Origin: Denitromonas halophila
GTDB lineage: Bacteria; Pseudomonadota; Gammaproteobacteria; Burkholderiales; Rhodocyclaceae
Assembly (NCBI RefSeq): GCF_007625155.1
Contig: NZ_VMNK01000004.1
Location: 56,581 to 120,580, forward strand
Direction: 5' to 3'
DNA: 64,000 bases
Shown: positions 18,962 through 27,642 of the stretch, piece after piece
Position numbering within the stretch: position 1 is the stretch's first letter
Layout of the letters: every line of letters begins with the position of its first letter
The notes under the pieces: generated by a model
What the model saw: only the letters and a program-made list of their open reading frames with translations
Database searches by the model: none
What the model was told of the DNA's origin: nothing
Translations under genes and position numbers: made by a program

Positions 18962-19410
18962 CCGATCGCCCTCAAGTCGAACTGGCCGGCCTGCGCCGAC
19001 GGCTGGCCGCGCTGGTGTATGAAGCCCTGTTGCTGGTCGGTGTGCTGGCCTTGCTCTATCTCATCCCGCATCTGATTTACGGCGTGGTCTTTGAAGACGC
19101 GGCGGCCGGGTGGTTCAGCTGGCTGCACATCGTCATCGTGCTCGGCGCCTACTTCTTGTTCTACTGGTGTCGCAGCGGTCAGACCCTGGCCATGCAGACC
19201 TGGCGGCTTCGGCTGGTGACGGCCGACGAGGGCAAACCCGTGCCGTTCCGGCAGGGCCTGCTGCGCTATGCGCTGGCCTGGCCCTCGGTGTGCCTGTTCG
19301 GTGCCGGCCTGTGGTGGGCGCTGATCGACCGTGATCGCCAGTTCGCGCACGACCGACTGGCGCGGACCGCGATCATTTTGCTACCCGCGGGCGAGAAAAT
19401 GGGCGCCTGA
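18958..19410 (+). CDS. RDD-family membrane protein
   Basis: A 150-residue protein from a TTG start overlapping the previous stop (TTGA). The RDD domain begins LRRRLAALVYEALLLVG, where the first Arg and the usual Asp (here Glu) give the family its name. Three membrane helices lie at about 15-40, 55-75 and 100-125, and the end is RDRQFAHDRLARTAII, the conserved C-terminal HDRLA motif. RDD proteins include putative ion exchangers; the role here is unknown. It is last in the sigma factor operon. Confidence 0.85.
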   Translation: MTDRPQVELAGLRRRLAALVYEALLLVGVLALLYLIPHLIYGVVFEDAAAGWFSWLHIVIVLGAYFLFYWCRSGQTLAMQTWRLRLVTADEGKPVPFRQGLLRYALAWPSVCLFGAGLWWALIDRDRQFAHDRLARTAIILLPAGEKMGA

Positions 19411-19504
19411 TTTCGCGATAGATTCCTTGTTTTGAAGCCTTTCGGCAGCTATAGTCCGGCCGCGGTCTGCGTTACCGCTTGAGCTGTCCCGGGCCTGAGT
19501 GCCC

Positions 19505-19542
19505 ACCGTAAGTCGAGGTGTGATGGATCGCGCCCCGACGGT
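19505..19542 (+). promoter_or_regulatory. Possible structured 5' leader of the ABC transporter operon
   Basis: ACCGT (19505-19509) can pair with ACGGT (19538-19542), and TCG/CGA and GG/CC pairs inside extend the hairpin. It ends about eight bases before the ribosome-binding AAGGA of the binding-protein gene. No known riboswitch consensus was recognised. The rest of 19411-19561 holds nothing else evident. Confidence 0.3.
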
Positions 19543-19561
19543 TGAAAACAAGGAATCCACC

Positions 19562-20437
19562 ATGATGCAGTTGTCGATGCGTCGCGCCATGCTGCGCGCG
19601 CTCACCGCTGCCGGTCTCGCTTTTGCGTTGCCGGCAAGTCCCGTGTTTGCGGCCGACACCCTCCGCGTGTCCGCCATCCCCGACGAATCGCCGACCGAAT
19701 TGCAGCGCAAGTTCGCACCGCTGGGTGCTTACCTCGAGCAGCAGATCGGCATGCCGGTCAAGTTTGTGCCGGTCACCGACTACGCTGCCGTGGTCGAAGC
19801 GCTGGGCGCGGGCAAGGTCGATCTGGCCTGGCTGGGCGGCTTCACCTATGTGCAGGCCAAGCTGCGCACCAACGGCACCGCCGTGCCCCTGGTGCAGCGC
19901 GAAGAAGACGCCCGCTTCACCTCCAAATTCATCACCGCCAGCGACGACATCAAGACCTTCGCCGACCTCAAGGGCAAGCGCTTTGCCTTCGGTTCGCCGT
20001 CGTCCACCTCCGGCCACCTGATGCCGCGTTTCTTCCTGGGCAAGGAAGGCATCTCGCCCGACACCGACTTCGCCAACGTCGCCTTCTCGGGCGCGCATGA
20101 CGCCACCGCCGCCTTCGTCGCCGCTGGCAAGGTCGACGCCGGTGCGCTCAACGCCTCGGTGTGGGACAAGCTCGTGGCCAGCGGCAAGGTCGACACCACC
20201 AAGGTGCGCGTGTTTGCCACCACGCCGCCGTACTTCGACTACAACTGGACGGTGCGTGGCGACCTCGACGCCGGCCTGCAGGCCAAGCTCAAGGCCGCCT
20301 TCCTGGCGCTTGACCCGGCAAAGGCCGAGCACAAGGCCATCCTCGATCTGCAACGCGCCGCACGCTTCATCCCGACCGAGCCGGCCAACTACGACGGCAT
20401 TGAATCCGCCGCACGCGCAGCCGGTCTGCTCAAGTAA
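19562..20437 (+). CDS. ABC transporter periplasmic binding protein, PhnD/PtxB-like (putative selenate type)
   Basis: Substrate-binding protein of the phosphate/phosphite/phosphonate family. It has 291 residues from the ATG at 19562, with AAGGA upstream. A signal peptide ends near VFA-AD at about residue 30, followed by LRVSAIPDESPTELQRKFAPL, close to the PhnD-type opening. LAWLGGFTYVQA and FGSPSSTSGHLMP line the expected oxyanion pocket. From memory it resembles the subgroup called 'putative selenate ABC transporter periplasmic binding protein' (TIGR04553) more than classical PhnD. The true ligand is unproven: selenate, phosphite and phosphonates are all possible. First gene of a four- or five-gene operon. 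Confidence 0.8.
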   Translation: MMQLSMRRAMLRALTAAGLAFALPASPVFAADTLRVSAIPDESPTELQRKFAPLGAYLEQQIGMPVKFVPVTDYAAVVEALGAGKVDLAWLGGFTYVQAKLRTNGTAVPLVQREEDARFTSKFITASDDIKTFADLKGKRFAFGSPSSTSGHLMPRFFLGKEGISPDTDFANVAFSGAHDATAAFVAAGKVDAGALNASVWDKLVASGKVDTTKVRVFATTPPYFDYNWTVRGDLDAGLQAKLKAAFLALDPAKAEHKAILDLQRAARFIPTEPANYDGIESAARAAGLLK

Positions 20438-20443
20438 ATCGGG

Positions 20444-21253
20444 ATGATCACGCTCGCGGCACTCAGCGTCGCCTACGCCGATGGCCGGCGCGCGCTCGAC
20501 GATCTGGATCTGTCGATCGCGCCCGGCGAGCGGGTGGCCTTGATCGGCCCCTCCGGCGCCGGCAAGACCACCTTGCTGCGGGTGATCGGCGCCAGCTTGC
20601 GGCCGACGGCGGGCCAGTTGCAACTCGACGGGGTGGATCCCTGGGCGTTGGGCAGCGGCCCGTTGCAGGCGCTGCGTGCGCGCATCGGCAAGATGCACCA
20701 GGCGCCGCCGATCCCGCCGCGACAGCGCGTGATCACCGCCGTGCTGGCCGGGCGCCTGGGGCAATGGCCGCTGTGGCGCGCCGTGGCCTCGCTGGTCTAT
20801 CCGCTGGATATCGCCGGCACCCGCGCCGTGCTCGAGCCACTGGGCCTGGCCGAGCGCCTGTTCGACCGTTGTGATCAGCTCTCGGGCGGGCAGCTGCAAC
20901 GTGTCGCGCTGGCGCGGCTGTTCTATCAGAAACCGGAAATCGTGCTGGCCGATGAGCCCGTTTCGGCGCTCGACCCGGCGTTGGCCCGGTCAGTGGCGGT
21001 GGCGCTCAATGAAGATGCCAAACGGCGCGACGTGACCCTCATCGCCAGCCTGCACGCGGTGGATCTGGCGCTGTCGGAGTTCTCGCGCGTCATCGGCCTG
21101 CGCGAGGGGCGTATCGTTTTCGATCGTCCGGCGGCGCAGGTGCTCACCGCTGACATTGATGCGCTGTATGCCGGCGCGTCGCACGCTGCCGCTCATGACA
21201 CGCCAGACCAGCACGTGCCGTCTGCCAAGCCGCGGCTGACGCGTTGCGCATGA
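20444..21253 (+). CDS. ABC transporter ATP-binding protein, PhnC-like
   Basis: Cytoplasmic ATPase that powers the importer. It has 269 residues with Walker A GPSGAGKTT, Q-loop around KMHQAPPIPPRQR, signature LSGGQLQRV, Walker B IVLADEP and switch His in SLHAVDLAL. The length and MHQ...RQRVITAVLAGRLG segment are PhnC-like. The gene begins 6 bases after the binding-protein stop and overlaps the permease start by four bases. Confidence 0.88.
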   Translation: MITLAALSVAYADGRRALDDLDLSIAPGERVALIGPSGAGKTTLLRVIGASLRPTAGQLQLDGVDPWALGSGPLQALRARIGKMHQAPPIPPRQRVITAVLAGRLGQWPLWRAVASLVYPLDIAGTRAVLEPLGLAERLFDRCDQLSGGQLQRVALARLFYQKPEIVLADEPVSALDPALARSVAVALNEDAKRRDVTLIASLHAVDLALSEFSRVIGLREGRIVFDRPAAQVLTADIDALYAGASHAAAHDTPDQHVPSAKPRLTRCA

Positions 21254-22068
21254 GTGTCTCGCAGCACGACCCGGCCGCACGTGGTCGGGCCACCGCGCTG
21301 GTGGTGGCCGTGTGCGTGCTGTGGCCCTTGCTGCAGGTCGCGCAGTTTGAGCCCGCGGTCTTGTTCGACGCCGGTAACCTCGCCACGCTCGGCGGCTTTC
21401 TTGGCACCTTCTTGCCGCCCGCGACCGACGCAAATTTTCTCGGCTACCTGGCCTCCGCTACGCTGGACACCCTCGCTATCGCCACCATCGGTATCGCGCT
21501 CGCCATGCTGATCGCCGTGCCGCTGGCGTTGTTGTCGACCCGTAGCCTGTCGATTGGCCGGCTCGACGGCCGCCTGCGCCCGGTGTCGGAAGTGATTCGT
21601 GTGATCGCCCGCGGGCTCACGCTGGTGCTGCGCGGCGTGCCCGAGCTGGTGTGGGCGCTGGTGTTCGTGCGTATTTTTGGCCTCGGCCCGGCCGCCGGCG
21701 TGGCCGCGCTGGCCATCACTTATGGCGGCATGCTGGCCAAGGTGTACTCGGAAATTCTCGAGTCCAGCGATCTGTCGCCGACCCGCGCCTTGCTCGCCGC
21801 GGGCAGCGGTCGGCTCGCCGCGCTGGGCTACGGCCTGCTGCCGGTGGCCTCGGATGAGCTGGTGTCTTACACCGTCTATCGCTGGGAGTGCGCAGTGCGC
21901 GCCTCGGTGGTGATGGGATTTGTGGGCGCCGGTGGCCTGGGGCAGTTGATGGACCAGTCGATGAAGATGCTCAACGGCGGTGAGGCCTGCAGCATCCTGA
22001 TCACCTTTTTGCTGCTGGTGATGGCGGCCGATGCCCTGAGCGCCTGGCTGCGCCGGCAGGTACGCTGA
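21250..22068 (+). CDS. ABC transporter permease, PhnE-like (first of two)
   Basis: Inner-membrane permease of 272 residues. The ATG at 21250 overlaps the ATPase stop (ATGA). About six membrane helices are visible (about 15-35, 73-100, 125-150, 155-175, 205-230, 240-262). The EAA-type coupling loop reads TRALLAAGSGRLAALGYGLLP, preceded by LRGVPELVWALVFVRIFG, both PhnE hallmarks. Its stop overlaps the second permease start (TGATG). Confidence 0.87.
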   Translation: MSVSQHDPAARGRATALVVAVCVLWPLLQVAQFEPAVLFDAGNLATLGGFLGTFLPPATDANFLGYLASATLDTLAIATIGIALAMLIAVPLALLSTRSLSIGRLDGRLRPVSEVIRVIARGLTLVLRGVPELVWALVFVRIFGLGPAAGVAALAITYGGMLAKVYSEILESSDLSPTRALLAAGSGRLAALGYGLLPVASDELVSYTVYRWECAVRASVVMGFVGAGGLGQLMDQSMKMLNGGEACSILITFLLLVMAADALSAWLRRQVR

Positions 22069-22856
22069 TGCAACCGGTGACGCCGCGGGTGATGCCGCGT
22101 CGCGGACTGATGCTGACCGCGCTGGTGCTGGCGGCGGTGGCGGCCAGTGTGTGGCGGCTCGATCTGATCGCTGCCTTTGCCGAAGGGCAGGACAGTCTGG
22201 GGGAATTGCTCGGCTTCCTGCAGCGCTTTGCGGCGCCAGATACCTCGCCAGCCTTTTTGGCCAAGGTCGGGCAGGGTGCCATCGAGACCTTGGCTATCTC
22301 GTTGATCGGCACCTTGCTCGCGGTGATCGGGGGTGTCGCGCTGGCACTGCCGGCCAGCGGCCGACTGGGGCGGCTCGGTCAGTTGGCATCGCGCTTTATT
22401 CTTAACCTGCTGCGCTCGGTGCCCGAGCTGGTATGGGCCACGCTCACCGTGCTCGCCGCCGGTCTCGGTCCCTTCGCTGGTACGCTGGCGCTGGCCCTGC
22501 ACACCACCGGCGTGCTCGGCCGGCTCTACGCCGAGGCGCTGGAGAACGCACCCCCCGCGCCCGAAGCCGCACTGCGTGGCGCCGGCAGCGGGGCGGCCGC
22601 GGCGTTTTTGTATGGCACCTTGCCGGCGGTCGCTCCGCAGTGGGTCGCCTACGGTCTGTATCGCTGGGAAATGAATATCCGTATGGCGGCCATCCTCGGC
22701 TTTGTCGGCGCCGGTGGCCTTGGCGCGCAACTCTATTACGCGTTGTCGCTGTTCCATGAGGCGCAAGCGGCCACGCTGATTGTGGCCATGTTGGTGCTGT
22801 CGTTGGCCGTCGATGCGCTCAGTGGCTGGCTGCGGCGACGCTTGGTCGTGGCGTGA
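22068..22856 (+). CDS. ABC transporter permease, PhnE-like (second)
   Basis: Second permease subunit, 262 residues, homologous to the preceding one. Shared elements include [20 protein letters not shown], the EAA loop with [19 protein letters not shown], and the [20 protein letters not shown] stretch, which matches YRWECAVRASVVMGFVGAGG in the first subunit. The transporter is therefore probably a heterodimeric PhnE1E2 channel. It is translationally coupled to the first permease gene. Confidence 0.87.
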   Translation: MQPVTPRVMPRRGLMLTALVLAAVAASVWRLDLIAAFAEGQDSLGELLGFLQRFAAPDTSPAFLAKVGQGAIETLAISLIGTLLAVIGGVALALPASGRLGRLGQLASRFILNLLRSVPELVWATLTVLAAGLGPFAGTLALALHTTGVLGRLYAEALENAPPAPEAALRGAGSGAAAAFLYGTLPAVAPQWVAYGLYRWEMNIRMAAILGFVGAGGLGAQLYYALSLFHEAQAATLIVAMLVLSLAVDALSGWLRRRLVVA

Positions 22857-22929
22857 GGCCGGCCGTGATGGGGCTTTAACCTACCCCCGTCCAGAGGGCA
22901 CAATGAGGCTCCCCAACCGGAGACTCGCC

Positions 22930-23352
22930 ATGGCTATCCAGCCCTTTCATCTTGCGTTTCCTGTCGACGACCTCGACGCCGCTCGTCGTTTTTATGGTGC
23001 CGTGCTCGGCTGCCCCGAGGGGCGCTCGTCGGACCACTGGATCGACTTCGACCTCTTCGGCCATCAGATCGTTGCCCATCTCGCACCGGGCCGCGGTGGC
23101 CGCCAGGCGAGCAATGCGGTGGATGGCGACGATGTGCCGGTGCCGCATTTTGGCGTGGTGCTGGCGATGCCCGACTTTGACGCGCTGGCCGCACGGCTGA
23201 AGACGGCAGGCGTGCGCTTCATCATCGAGCCGCATATTCGTTTCGCCGGTCTGCCCGGCGAGCAGGCGACCATGTTCTTTCTCGATCCGTCGGGTAATGC
23301 GCTGGAGTTCAAGGCCTTTGCCGATATCGGGCGCTTGTTTGCCAAACAGTGA
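22930..23352 (+). CDS. VOC-superfamily (glyoxalase/bleomycin resistance-like) protein
   Basis: A 140-residue vicinal-oxygen-chelate fold protein, two beta-alpha-beta-beta-beta modules. It begins [22 protein letters not shown] and contains [12 protein letters not shown]; the His of FHLAF, the His of VPHFGV and the Glu of ALEF are likely metal ligands. The substrate is unknown. It follows the transporter by 73 bases on the same strand and may process its substrate or a by-product; VOC proteins often accompany this transporter type. Longer upstream starts lie inside the permease gene and are not used. Confidence 0.8.
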   Translation: MAIQPFHLAFPVDDLDAARRFYGAVLGCPEGRSSDHWIDFDLFGHQIVAHLAPGRGGRQASNAVDGDDVPVPHFGVVLAMPDFDALAARLKTAGVRFIIEPHIRFAGLPGEQATMFFLDPSGNALEFKAFADIGRLFAKQ

Positions 23353-23390
23353 TGGCGGTGGGTTACCGGGTTCCAGGTAGCTCCTTGGTG

Positions 23391-23417
23391 TAGAAAACAG
23401 CCACCGTAAACGGTGGC
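23391..23417. terminator. Hairpin between the VOC gene and sorB
   Basis: The stem GCCACCG / CGGTGGC (23400-23417) has a TAAA loop. On the minus strand it is followed by TGTTTTCTA, so it suits termination of the sorAB transcript; it lies 42 bases past the sorB stop. It may also serve the converging VOC gene. Confidence 0.65.
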
Positions 23418-23459
23418 CGTGTGTGCTGACGAGTGAAGGGCGGCTTTGAGTGACGGCGC

Positions 23460-23804
23460 CTACTGCGGTGGCCGTAACTCGGGCGGCAGCGGTTTGCGCC
23501 GGTAGCCGTCGCCGGGGGGGTAGTTGGCGGCGAGGTAGTCGAAGATTTTCCGCTCCATTTCGGGCTCGAACTGCCACAAACCCTGGGTGGCCTGCATCCA
23601 GCGGATGATGCTCTCCCAGGTTTTACGCGAGCCGCGCTGGGCAGTGACCAGCTTGGACGAGTGACACACTGTGCACTGCGCTTTGACCAGCTCCCAGTCG
23701 GGCGCGATGATGAAGCCCGACTCGGGGTCCACGTCTTTGGCCGCCGCGCCCAGACTCACGCTACACAGCGCGGCGAACACCGTTTTTTTGAGAATCGTGT
23801 TCAT
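23460..23804 (-). CDS. sorB: Monohaem cytochrome c subunit of sulfite dehydrogenase (SorB-like)
   Basis: Small periplasmic c-type cytochrome, the electron acceptor for SorA. It has 114 residues: a signal peptide (cleaved near AAA-KD, about residue 22), one haem site CTVCH, and a likely distal Met in WMQATQG. The segment WELVKAQCTVCHSSKLVTAQ is typical of SorB-type and related monohaem proteins. The ATG lies 3 bases after the sorA stop, so the two are co-translated. Electrons from sulfite oxidation would pass on to cytochrome c oxidase. Confidence 0.85.
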   Translation of the reverse strand: MNTILKKTVFAALCSVSLGAAAKDVDPESGFIIAPDWELVKAQCTVCHSSKLVTAQRGSRKTWESIIRWMQATQGLWQFEPEMERKIFDYLAANYPPGDGYRRKPLPPELRPPQ

Positions 23805-23807
23805 CGC

Positions 23808-25130
23808 TCATACCGCCTTCACCGCAACGCGATGACATGCGTTGTTGAGGTAGCCGCGCGGATTCCAGCCCGGCATGACCATCGGCTGTGAGCGCCCGGT
23901 GCTGTCGATCGCGCGCGCCCAGATCTCGAAGTAGCCAATGCTCGGCAGCGTAACGTCGGCCGACCAGTGCTGCCAGGCGATCGAGTTGGCAGGCCGTTCC
24001 AGACTGGCTTTTTGCCAGGTGGCGCCAAAGTCGATGGACACCAGCACCTCATCGACGTCGAGGTCGCCTGCCCAGGCATGCCCGCGGATCGAAAGCGGTT
24101 TGTTCTGGGGATGCACGATGCCGGATTCGGGGAAGGTGATCAGCGACTTGACCGGCATCGAGCCGATGACGCACATGTTCTCATCGGCGACCTCGGCACC
24201 CGGGGCGACCGGGGTGCAGGGCACGCGATACGACTGACCGGTCATTTTCGGGCCGTCGTGCTCCTTGTTGCGGATCACGATCTTTTTCAGCCACTTGCCG
24301 GAGGTCGAGCCCGGCCAGCCGCCGGCCACGAGACGCAGGGGGTGACCATTGAGTGCAGGGATGTCTTCGCCGTTCATGGCCCAGGCGATCAGGGTTTCGT
24401 CGCGCAGGGCTTTTTCCATGGGCACGCCGCGTGAAATGACGACCTTGTCGGGGTCGCCACTCAAGTGCGTGTCGGCACCGTAGTAGCCGACATAGACCGC
24501 GTCATCCTTGATGCCACAGGCCTTGAGCACGTCGCGCAGGCGCACGCCGGTGAAGGTCGGGCAGGCGATCGCGCCCACCACCCACTGGTTGCCTTTGGCG
24601 GGTGGGTTGAACTCGCTGCGCCCGTTGCCGCCGCATTCGATCTGCAACTGATAGGTGTGATGCTCGAAGCGCTCCTTGAGCTGGGCGATGGTGAAGCTCA
24701 TCGGGGTGACGCAGGACTCGCCGGCGATCTCCAGCGTCCACGTGGCCGGATCGACCGACGATTCGACCGGCGGGATGCCGTTGTTGCGCACGAACATGCG
24801 GTGGGCCGGCGTGATCTTGTCGTCCAGCAGATGTGCCGGGGTTTCGGCGTTGATCGGGCGGTCGTTATGGACGATGAGGCCATCGCGACCGGGGATCACG
24901 AAGGGCTCGGGCGAGGCGGCGAGCGCGGCGGGTATCAGACCGCCGGGCATCTTCTCCCAGAACGGAATGTGCGCGCCGACTGCCGCGCTCATGGCCAGCA
25001 GCCCCGTCTTTTTGAGAAAGCCGCGACGGCTGGTGCTGTCCACCTTGCGGCCCCACAATAACCAGTCAGCCTGCTGCGGATCTTGAGCGTAAAGCTCGTG
25101 GATGCCGCGCTCTTGTTTCTTTTTTGTCAT
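23808..25130 (-). CDS. sorA: Molybdenum-dependent sulfite dehydrogenase catalytic subunit (SorA/SoxC family)
   Basis: Periplasmic sulfite oxidase-family enzyme that oxidises sulfite to sulfate. It has 440 residues from the ATG at 25130, with GGAGAA upstream; a longer frame from 25166 lacks support. A Tat signal is evident (SRRGFLKK followed by a hydrophobic stretch to about residue 80), fitting export of a folded molybdopterin protein. The Mo-coordinating Cys is in QIECGGNGRSEF, followed by the oxidoreductase core and the C-terminal Mo-co dimerisation domain (about 310-440, ending NACHRVAVKAV). It could be called SoxC-like, but no other sox genes are here and the partner is a monohaem SorB. 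Confidence 0.88.
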   Translation of the reverse strand: MTKKKQERGIHELYAQDPQQADWLLWGRKVDSTSRRGFLKKTGLLAMSAAVGAHIPFWEKMPGGLIPAALAASPEPFVIPGRDGLIVHNDRPINAETPAHLLDDKITPAHRMFVRNNGIPPVESSVDPATWTLEIAGESCVTPMSFTIAQLKERFEHHTYQLQIECGGNGRSEFNPPAKGNQWVVGAIACPTFTGVRLRDVLKACGIKDDAVYVGYYGADTHLSGDPDKVVISRGVPMEKALRDETLIAWAMNGEDIPALNGHPLRLVAGGWPGSTSGKWLKKIVIRNKEHDGPKMTGQSYRVPCTPVAPGAEVADENMCVIGSMPVKSLITFPESGIVHPQNKPLSIRGHAWAGDLDVDEVLVSIDFGATWQKASLERPANSIAWQHWSADVTLPSIGYFEIWARAIDSTGRSQPMVMPGWNPRGYLNNACHRVAVKAV

Positions 25131-25330
25131 TATGTGTTCTCCAAACGCTGTTGGGGGGTGTTGCACTCGCAGTGCTAGAACGGCCAGCTATTCCGGTCAA
25201 TGCAAACTGAGTGCCAAAGCTGGCTGCGATGTATTGGTCCAGTGGGTTGTTGGTTGTGTTTTTTAAGTTGCTGTTTATTAAAGATAGTTCTCGTTTTGTT
25301 TTTTGCCGAGGATCGATTTGAGATGCGCTC
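25131..25330. other. AT-rich divergent intergenic region, sorA / ybaK-like gene
   Basis: A 200-base gap between divergent genes. It is much richer in A and T than its surroundings, especially 25250-25315 with several T-runs. Promoters in both directions are likely, but no element stands out enough to place. Confidence 0.4.
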
Positions 25331-25813
25331 ATGAAACCCGCTGAACATCCCTCTGCCCTGCGCATCGGCAGGCTTCTGAATGAGGCCGGCGTTGATACAC
25401 AGGTTGTCGAATTCGAACGCCCCACACGCACCAGCGCCGAGGCCGCAGCGGCCATCGGTTGCTCGATCGCTGAGATAGCGAAATCCATCGTGTTCCGTGG
25501 TGAAAGTAGTGGCCTGGCCGTGATCGTGGTGGCCAGTGGTGACAATCGCGTCAGTGAAGCGAAGGTGTCCGAGGCGGTCGGCGAAGCGCTGGCCCGCGCC
25601 GGTGCCGACTTCGTCCGTAGCGCCACCGGCTATGCCATCGGCGGCGTGGCGCCGCTGGGCCATGCTCAGCCAGTGAAATTGTTGCTGGATGAAGATCTGC
25701 AGCGCTTCGAGACGGTGTGGGCGGCGGCGGGGACGCCGTTTTCGGTATTCCCTTTGCGACCGGAGCTCTTGCCGGCACTGACGGGCGCGGATTGGGCGGA
25801 TATCCGGGTCTAG
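25331..25813 (+). CDS. YbaK/EbsC-family aminoacyl-tRNA deacylase
   Basis: Cytoplasmic editing-domain protein of 160 residues, of the family that hydrolyses mischarged tRNAs (Cys-tRNA-Pro for YbaK, Ala-tRNA-Pro for ProX). It begins with a helical segment (ALRIGRLLNEAGVD). The catalytic-type Lys occurs in EIAKSIVFRG, and the conserved GYAIGGVAPLGH loop follows. The exact substrate cannot be read from sequence. It is separated by 30 bases from the hydrolase gene downstream. Confidence 0.85.
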   Translation: MKPAEHPSALRIGRLLNEAGVDTQVVEFERPTRTSAEAAAAIGCSIAEIAKSIVFRGESSGLAVIVVASGDNRVSEAKVSEAVGEALARAGADFVRSATGYAIGGVAPLGHAQPVKLLLDEDLQRFETVWAAAGTPFSVFPLRPELLPALTGADWADIRV

Positions 25814-25843
25814 GCTTTTTCAGGCGGCTGAGCACATCGACCA

Positions 25844-26689
25844 ATGCTGGATCACAAACTTTTCTACTTTGTTGCCGGGCTGACACTCGGGCTCGCGCTG
25901 GCCTTTGGCCCGGCGGTGGTCCGGCGCGTGGTCAGCGCGCTGGAGGGGCCGGATCGGGTGATGGTCTATCGGACGCTTGATGGGCACGATTTGCACCTGC
26001 ATGTATTCTCGGCAAAAGGACAGCGGCCGTCGACTGGGGCGCCAGCGCTGCTGCTGTTTCATGGGGGGGCGTGGCAGTACGGCAGCCCCGAGGCCTTCTT
26101 CCCGCAATGCCGGGTGTTTGCGGCGCGCGGCGTGAGCTGTATCAGCGCCGAATACCGGATTGCCTCGCGACATGACACCGATCCGCGCGCGGCTGTTGAG
26201 GACGCGCATGCGGCCTTGGCCTATGTGCGGGGCCATGCGGGGGCATTGGGTATCGACGCCGCGCGTATTGCCGCGGGCGGCGGTTCGGCAGGCGGACATC
26301 TGGCCGCCATGCTCGGCGTGGCCGCGGATGAGGCGCTGCGGCCTGCCGCCATGGTGCTATACAACCCCATGCTGGATTTGTCGCCGGGCAAACCGGACCA
26401 TCATCTGGTGGCGGAGTTCTGGCAGGACGTGTCGCCTTTGCAGTTGGTCGATTCCGTCGTGCCGCCAAATGTGATCTTGCTCGGCACCGAAGATCGCGAG
26501 GTGCCGGTGGTCAGTGCGCAGGCGTTTTGCCATGCGGTGATCGGCCACGGCGGGCGCTGCGAGCTGGCCTTGTATGAGGGCGCGAAGCACGGATTCTTCA
26601 ATCTGCGCGAGAATGACCGGGCGTACTTCGATGCCACCAACCAACGCGTCGCCGCGTTTCTGGCCAGCTTGGGCTGGCTGAGCGACTGA
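25844..26689 (+). CDS. Alpha/beta hydrolase, hormone-sensitive-lipase-like
   Basis: A 281-residue esterase-like protein. The N-terminal helix (residues 5-30) could anchor it in the membrane. The oxyanion motif LFHGGAW, nucleophile elbow GGGSAGGHL, acidic residue in LGTEDREVP, and catalytic His in GAKHGFFN form a full HSL/BD-FAE-type set. Substrate unknown; carboxyl esters are likely. It shares the strand with the YbaK-like and GNAT genes with short gaps and may be co-transcribed. Confidence 0.82.
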   Translation: MLDHKLFYFVAGLTLGLALAFGPAVVRRVVSALEGPDRVMVYRTLDGHDLHLHVFSAKGQRPSTGAPALLLFHGGAWQYGSPEAFFPQCRVFAARGVSCISAEYRIASRHDTDPRAAVEDAHAALAYVRGHAGALGIDAARIAAGGGSAGGHLAAMLGVAADEALRPAAMVLYNPMLDLSPGKPDHHLVAEFWQDVSPLQLVDSVVPPNVILLGTEDREVPVVSAQAFCHAVIGHGGRCELALYEGAKHGFFNLRENDRAYFDATNQRVAAFLASLGWLSD

Positions 26690-26725
26690 ACGCACCGGCC
26701 GGTTTGGTTGATATTGGAACCACTG

Positions 26726-27409
26726 ATGAATTCGATTCTCGACAATATTCTCTGGCACACGCTGTCGGGGCCGCATGCCCGGTTCTCGGTGGGCACGCAA
26801 ACCGTGCGCCGATATGCCCCCGGCTTTTCGCCGATCATCGGTTTTGCCGATGAGTTGCAGCCGGATCTGGTGGCGCTGAAACCATTTTGCCAATCTGGTG
26901 AGCATTTCTACTGCGCGGGCTGGACCGGCGTGGTGCCAGCGGGCTGGCGGCTGGAGGCCGAAGCGAGCATGTTTCGTATGGTCTGGGCGGCCGAGGTGCC
27001 GGCAGAAGACGTGCGTGGCGACGCCGGGATCGTGCCCCTCACCGCCGAGCACGCCGAGGCAGCACTCGCGCTCGCCACGCTCACCAACCCCGGCCCGTTC
27101 GGGCTGCGGACCCTCGAACTGGGTGAGTACTTCGGCAGTTTTGAAAATGGTCAGCTCGTCGCTATGGCCGGCGAGCGCATGCAGGCGGGTGAGTTTCACG
27201 AGATCAGCGGCGTGTGTACCCATCCCGATTTCCAGGCGAAGGGCTTGGCACGGCGCTTGATGCTGGCCTTGATCCGCCGACAACTGCAGCATGGCGAAAC
27301 GCCGTTTCTGCATGTGATGAGCGACAACGCCACGGCCCACGGCTTGTATCAGCGGATGGGCTTCGAGGACTACTGTGAAGTGCCGGTGCGCGTGATTTCG
27401 CGGCTGTAG
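26726..27409 (+). CDS. GNAT-family N-acetyltransferase (FR47-like)
   Basis: A 227-residue acetyltransferase from the ATG at 26726; an upstream TTG would add six residues. Residues 1-110 form a divergent N-terminal half. The acetyl-CoA fold occupies about 125-220, with the signature ISGVCTHPDFQAKGLARRLM and the C-terminal DNATAHGLYQRMGFED. This FR47-like arrangement typically acetylates a small molecule or peptide; the substrate is not evident. It is followed by a REP-like repeat and a strong terminator. Confidence 0.85.
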   Translation: MNSILDNILWHTLSGPHARFSVGTQTVRRYAPGFSPIIGFADELQPDLVALKPFCQSGEHFYCAGWTGVVPAGWRLEAEASMFRMVWAAEVPAEDVRGDAGIVPLTAEHAEAALALATLTNPGPFGLRTLELGEYFGSFENGQLVAMAGERMQAGEFHEISGVCTHPDFQAKGLARRLMLALIRRQLQHGETPFLHVMSDNATAHGLYQRMGFEDYCEVPVRVISRL

Positions 27410-27413
27410 GTTC

Positions 27414-27519
27414 GTAGGCCGCAGGCCGGAATCCGGGATGGCGGTTGAACTGTCCTCGCTGCAGGTTGCGCGTGTGGCAACGGATTTCGGATTCCGCTGC
27501 GCCGCATTCGGGCTACGCC
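27414..27519. repeat. REP/BIME-like inverted repeat pair
   Basis: GTAGGCC...GGAATCCGGG (27414-27437) faces CGGATTCCGCTGCGCCGCAT...GGGCTAC (27489-27515) in inverted orientation. The same units occur at 62358-62449. Such GTAGCCCGGAT...GCGGAATCCGGG repeats are widespread extragenic elements in betaproteobacteria. Confidence 0.65.
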
Positions 27520-27574
27520 CCTAAGTGGCCGCCGAGGAAAAATTGGCGGTAACAGGAAAGTATGGTTACCAAAC

Positions 27575-27608
27575 AAAAAAGCCCCGCTCGGTGAGCGGGG
27601 CTTTTTTT
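27575..27608. terminator. Bidirectional rho-independent terminator
   Basis: The stem GCCCCGCTC / GAGCGGGGC has a GGT loop and is flanked by six A and seven T. It serves the GNAT transcript (plus) and the nor accessory operon (minus), 35 bases after the norD stop. Confidence 0.92.
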
Positions 27609-27642
27609 ACTTGAGTGGGCATGCCGCCGGATGAGTCCGGCC

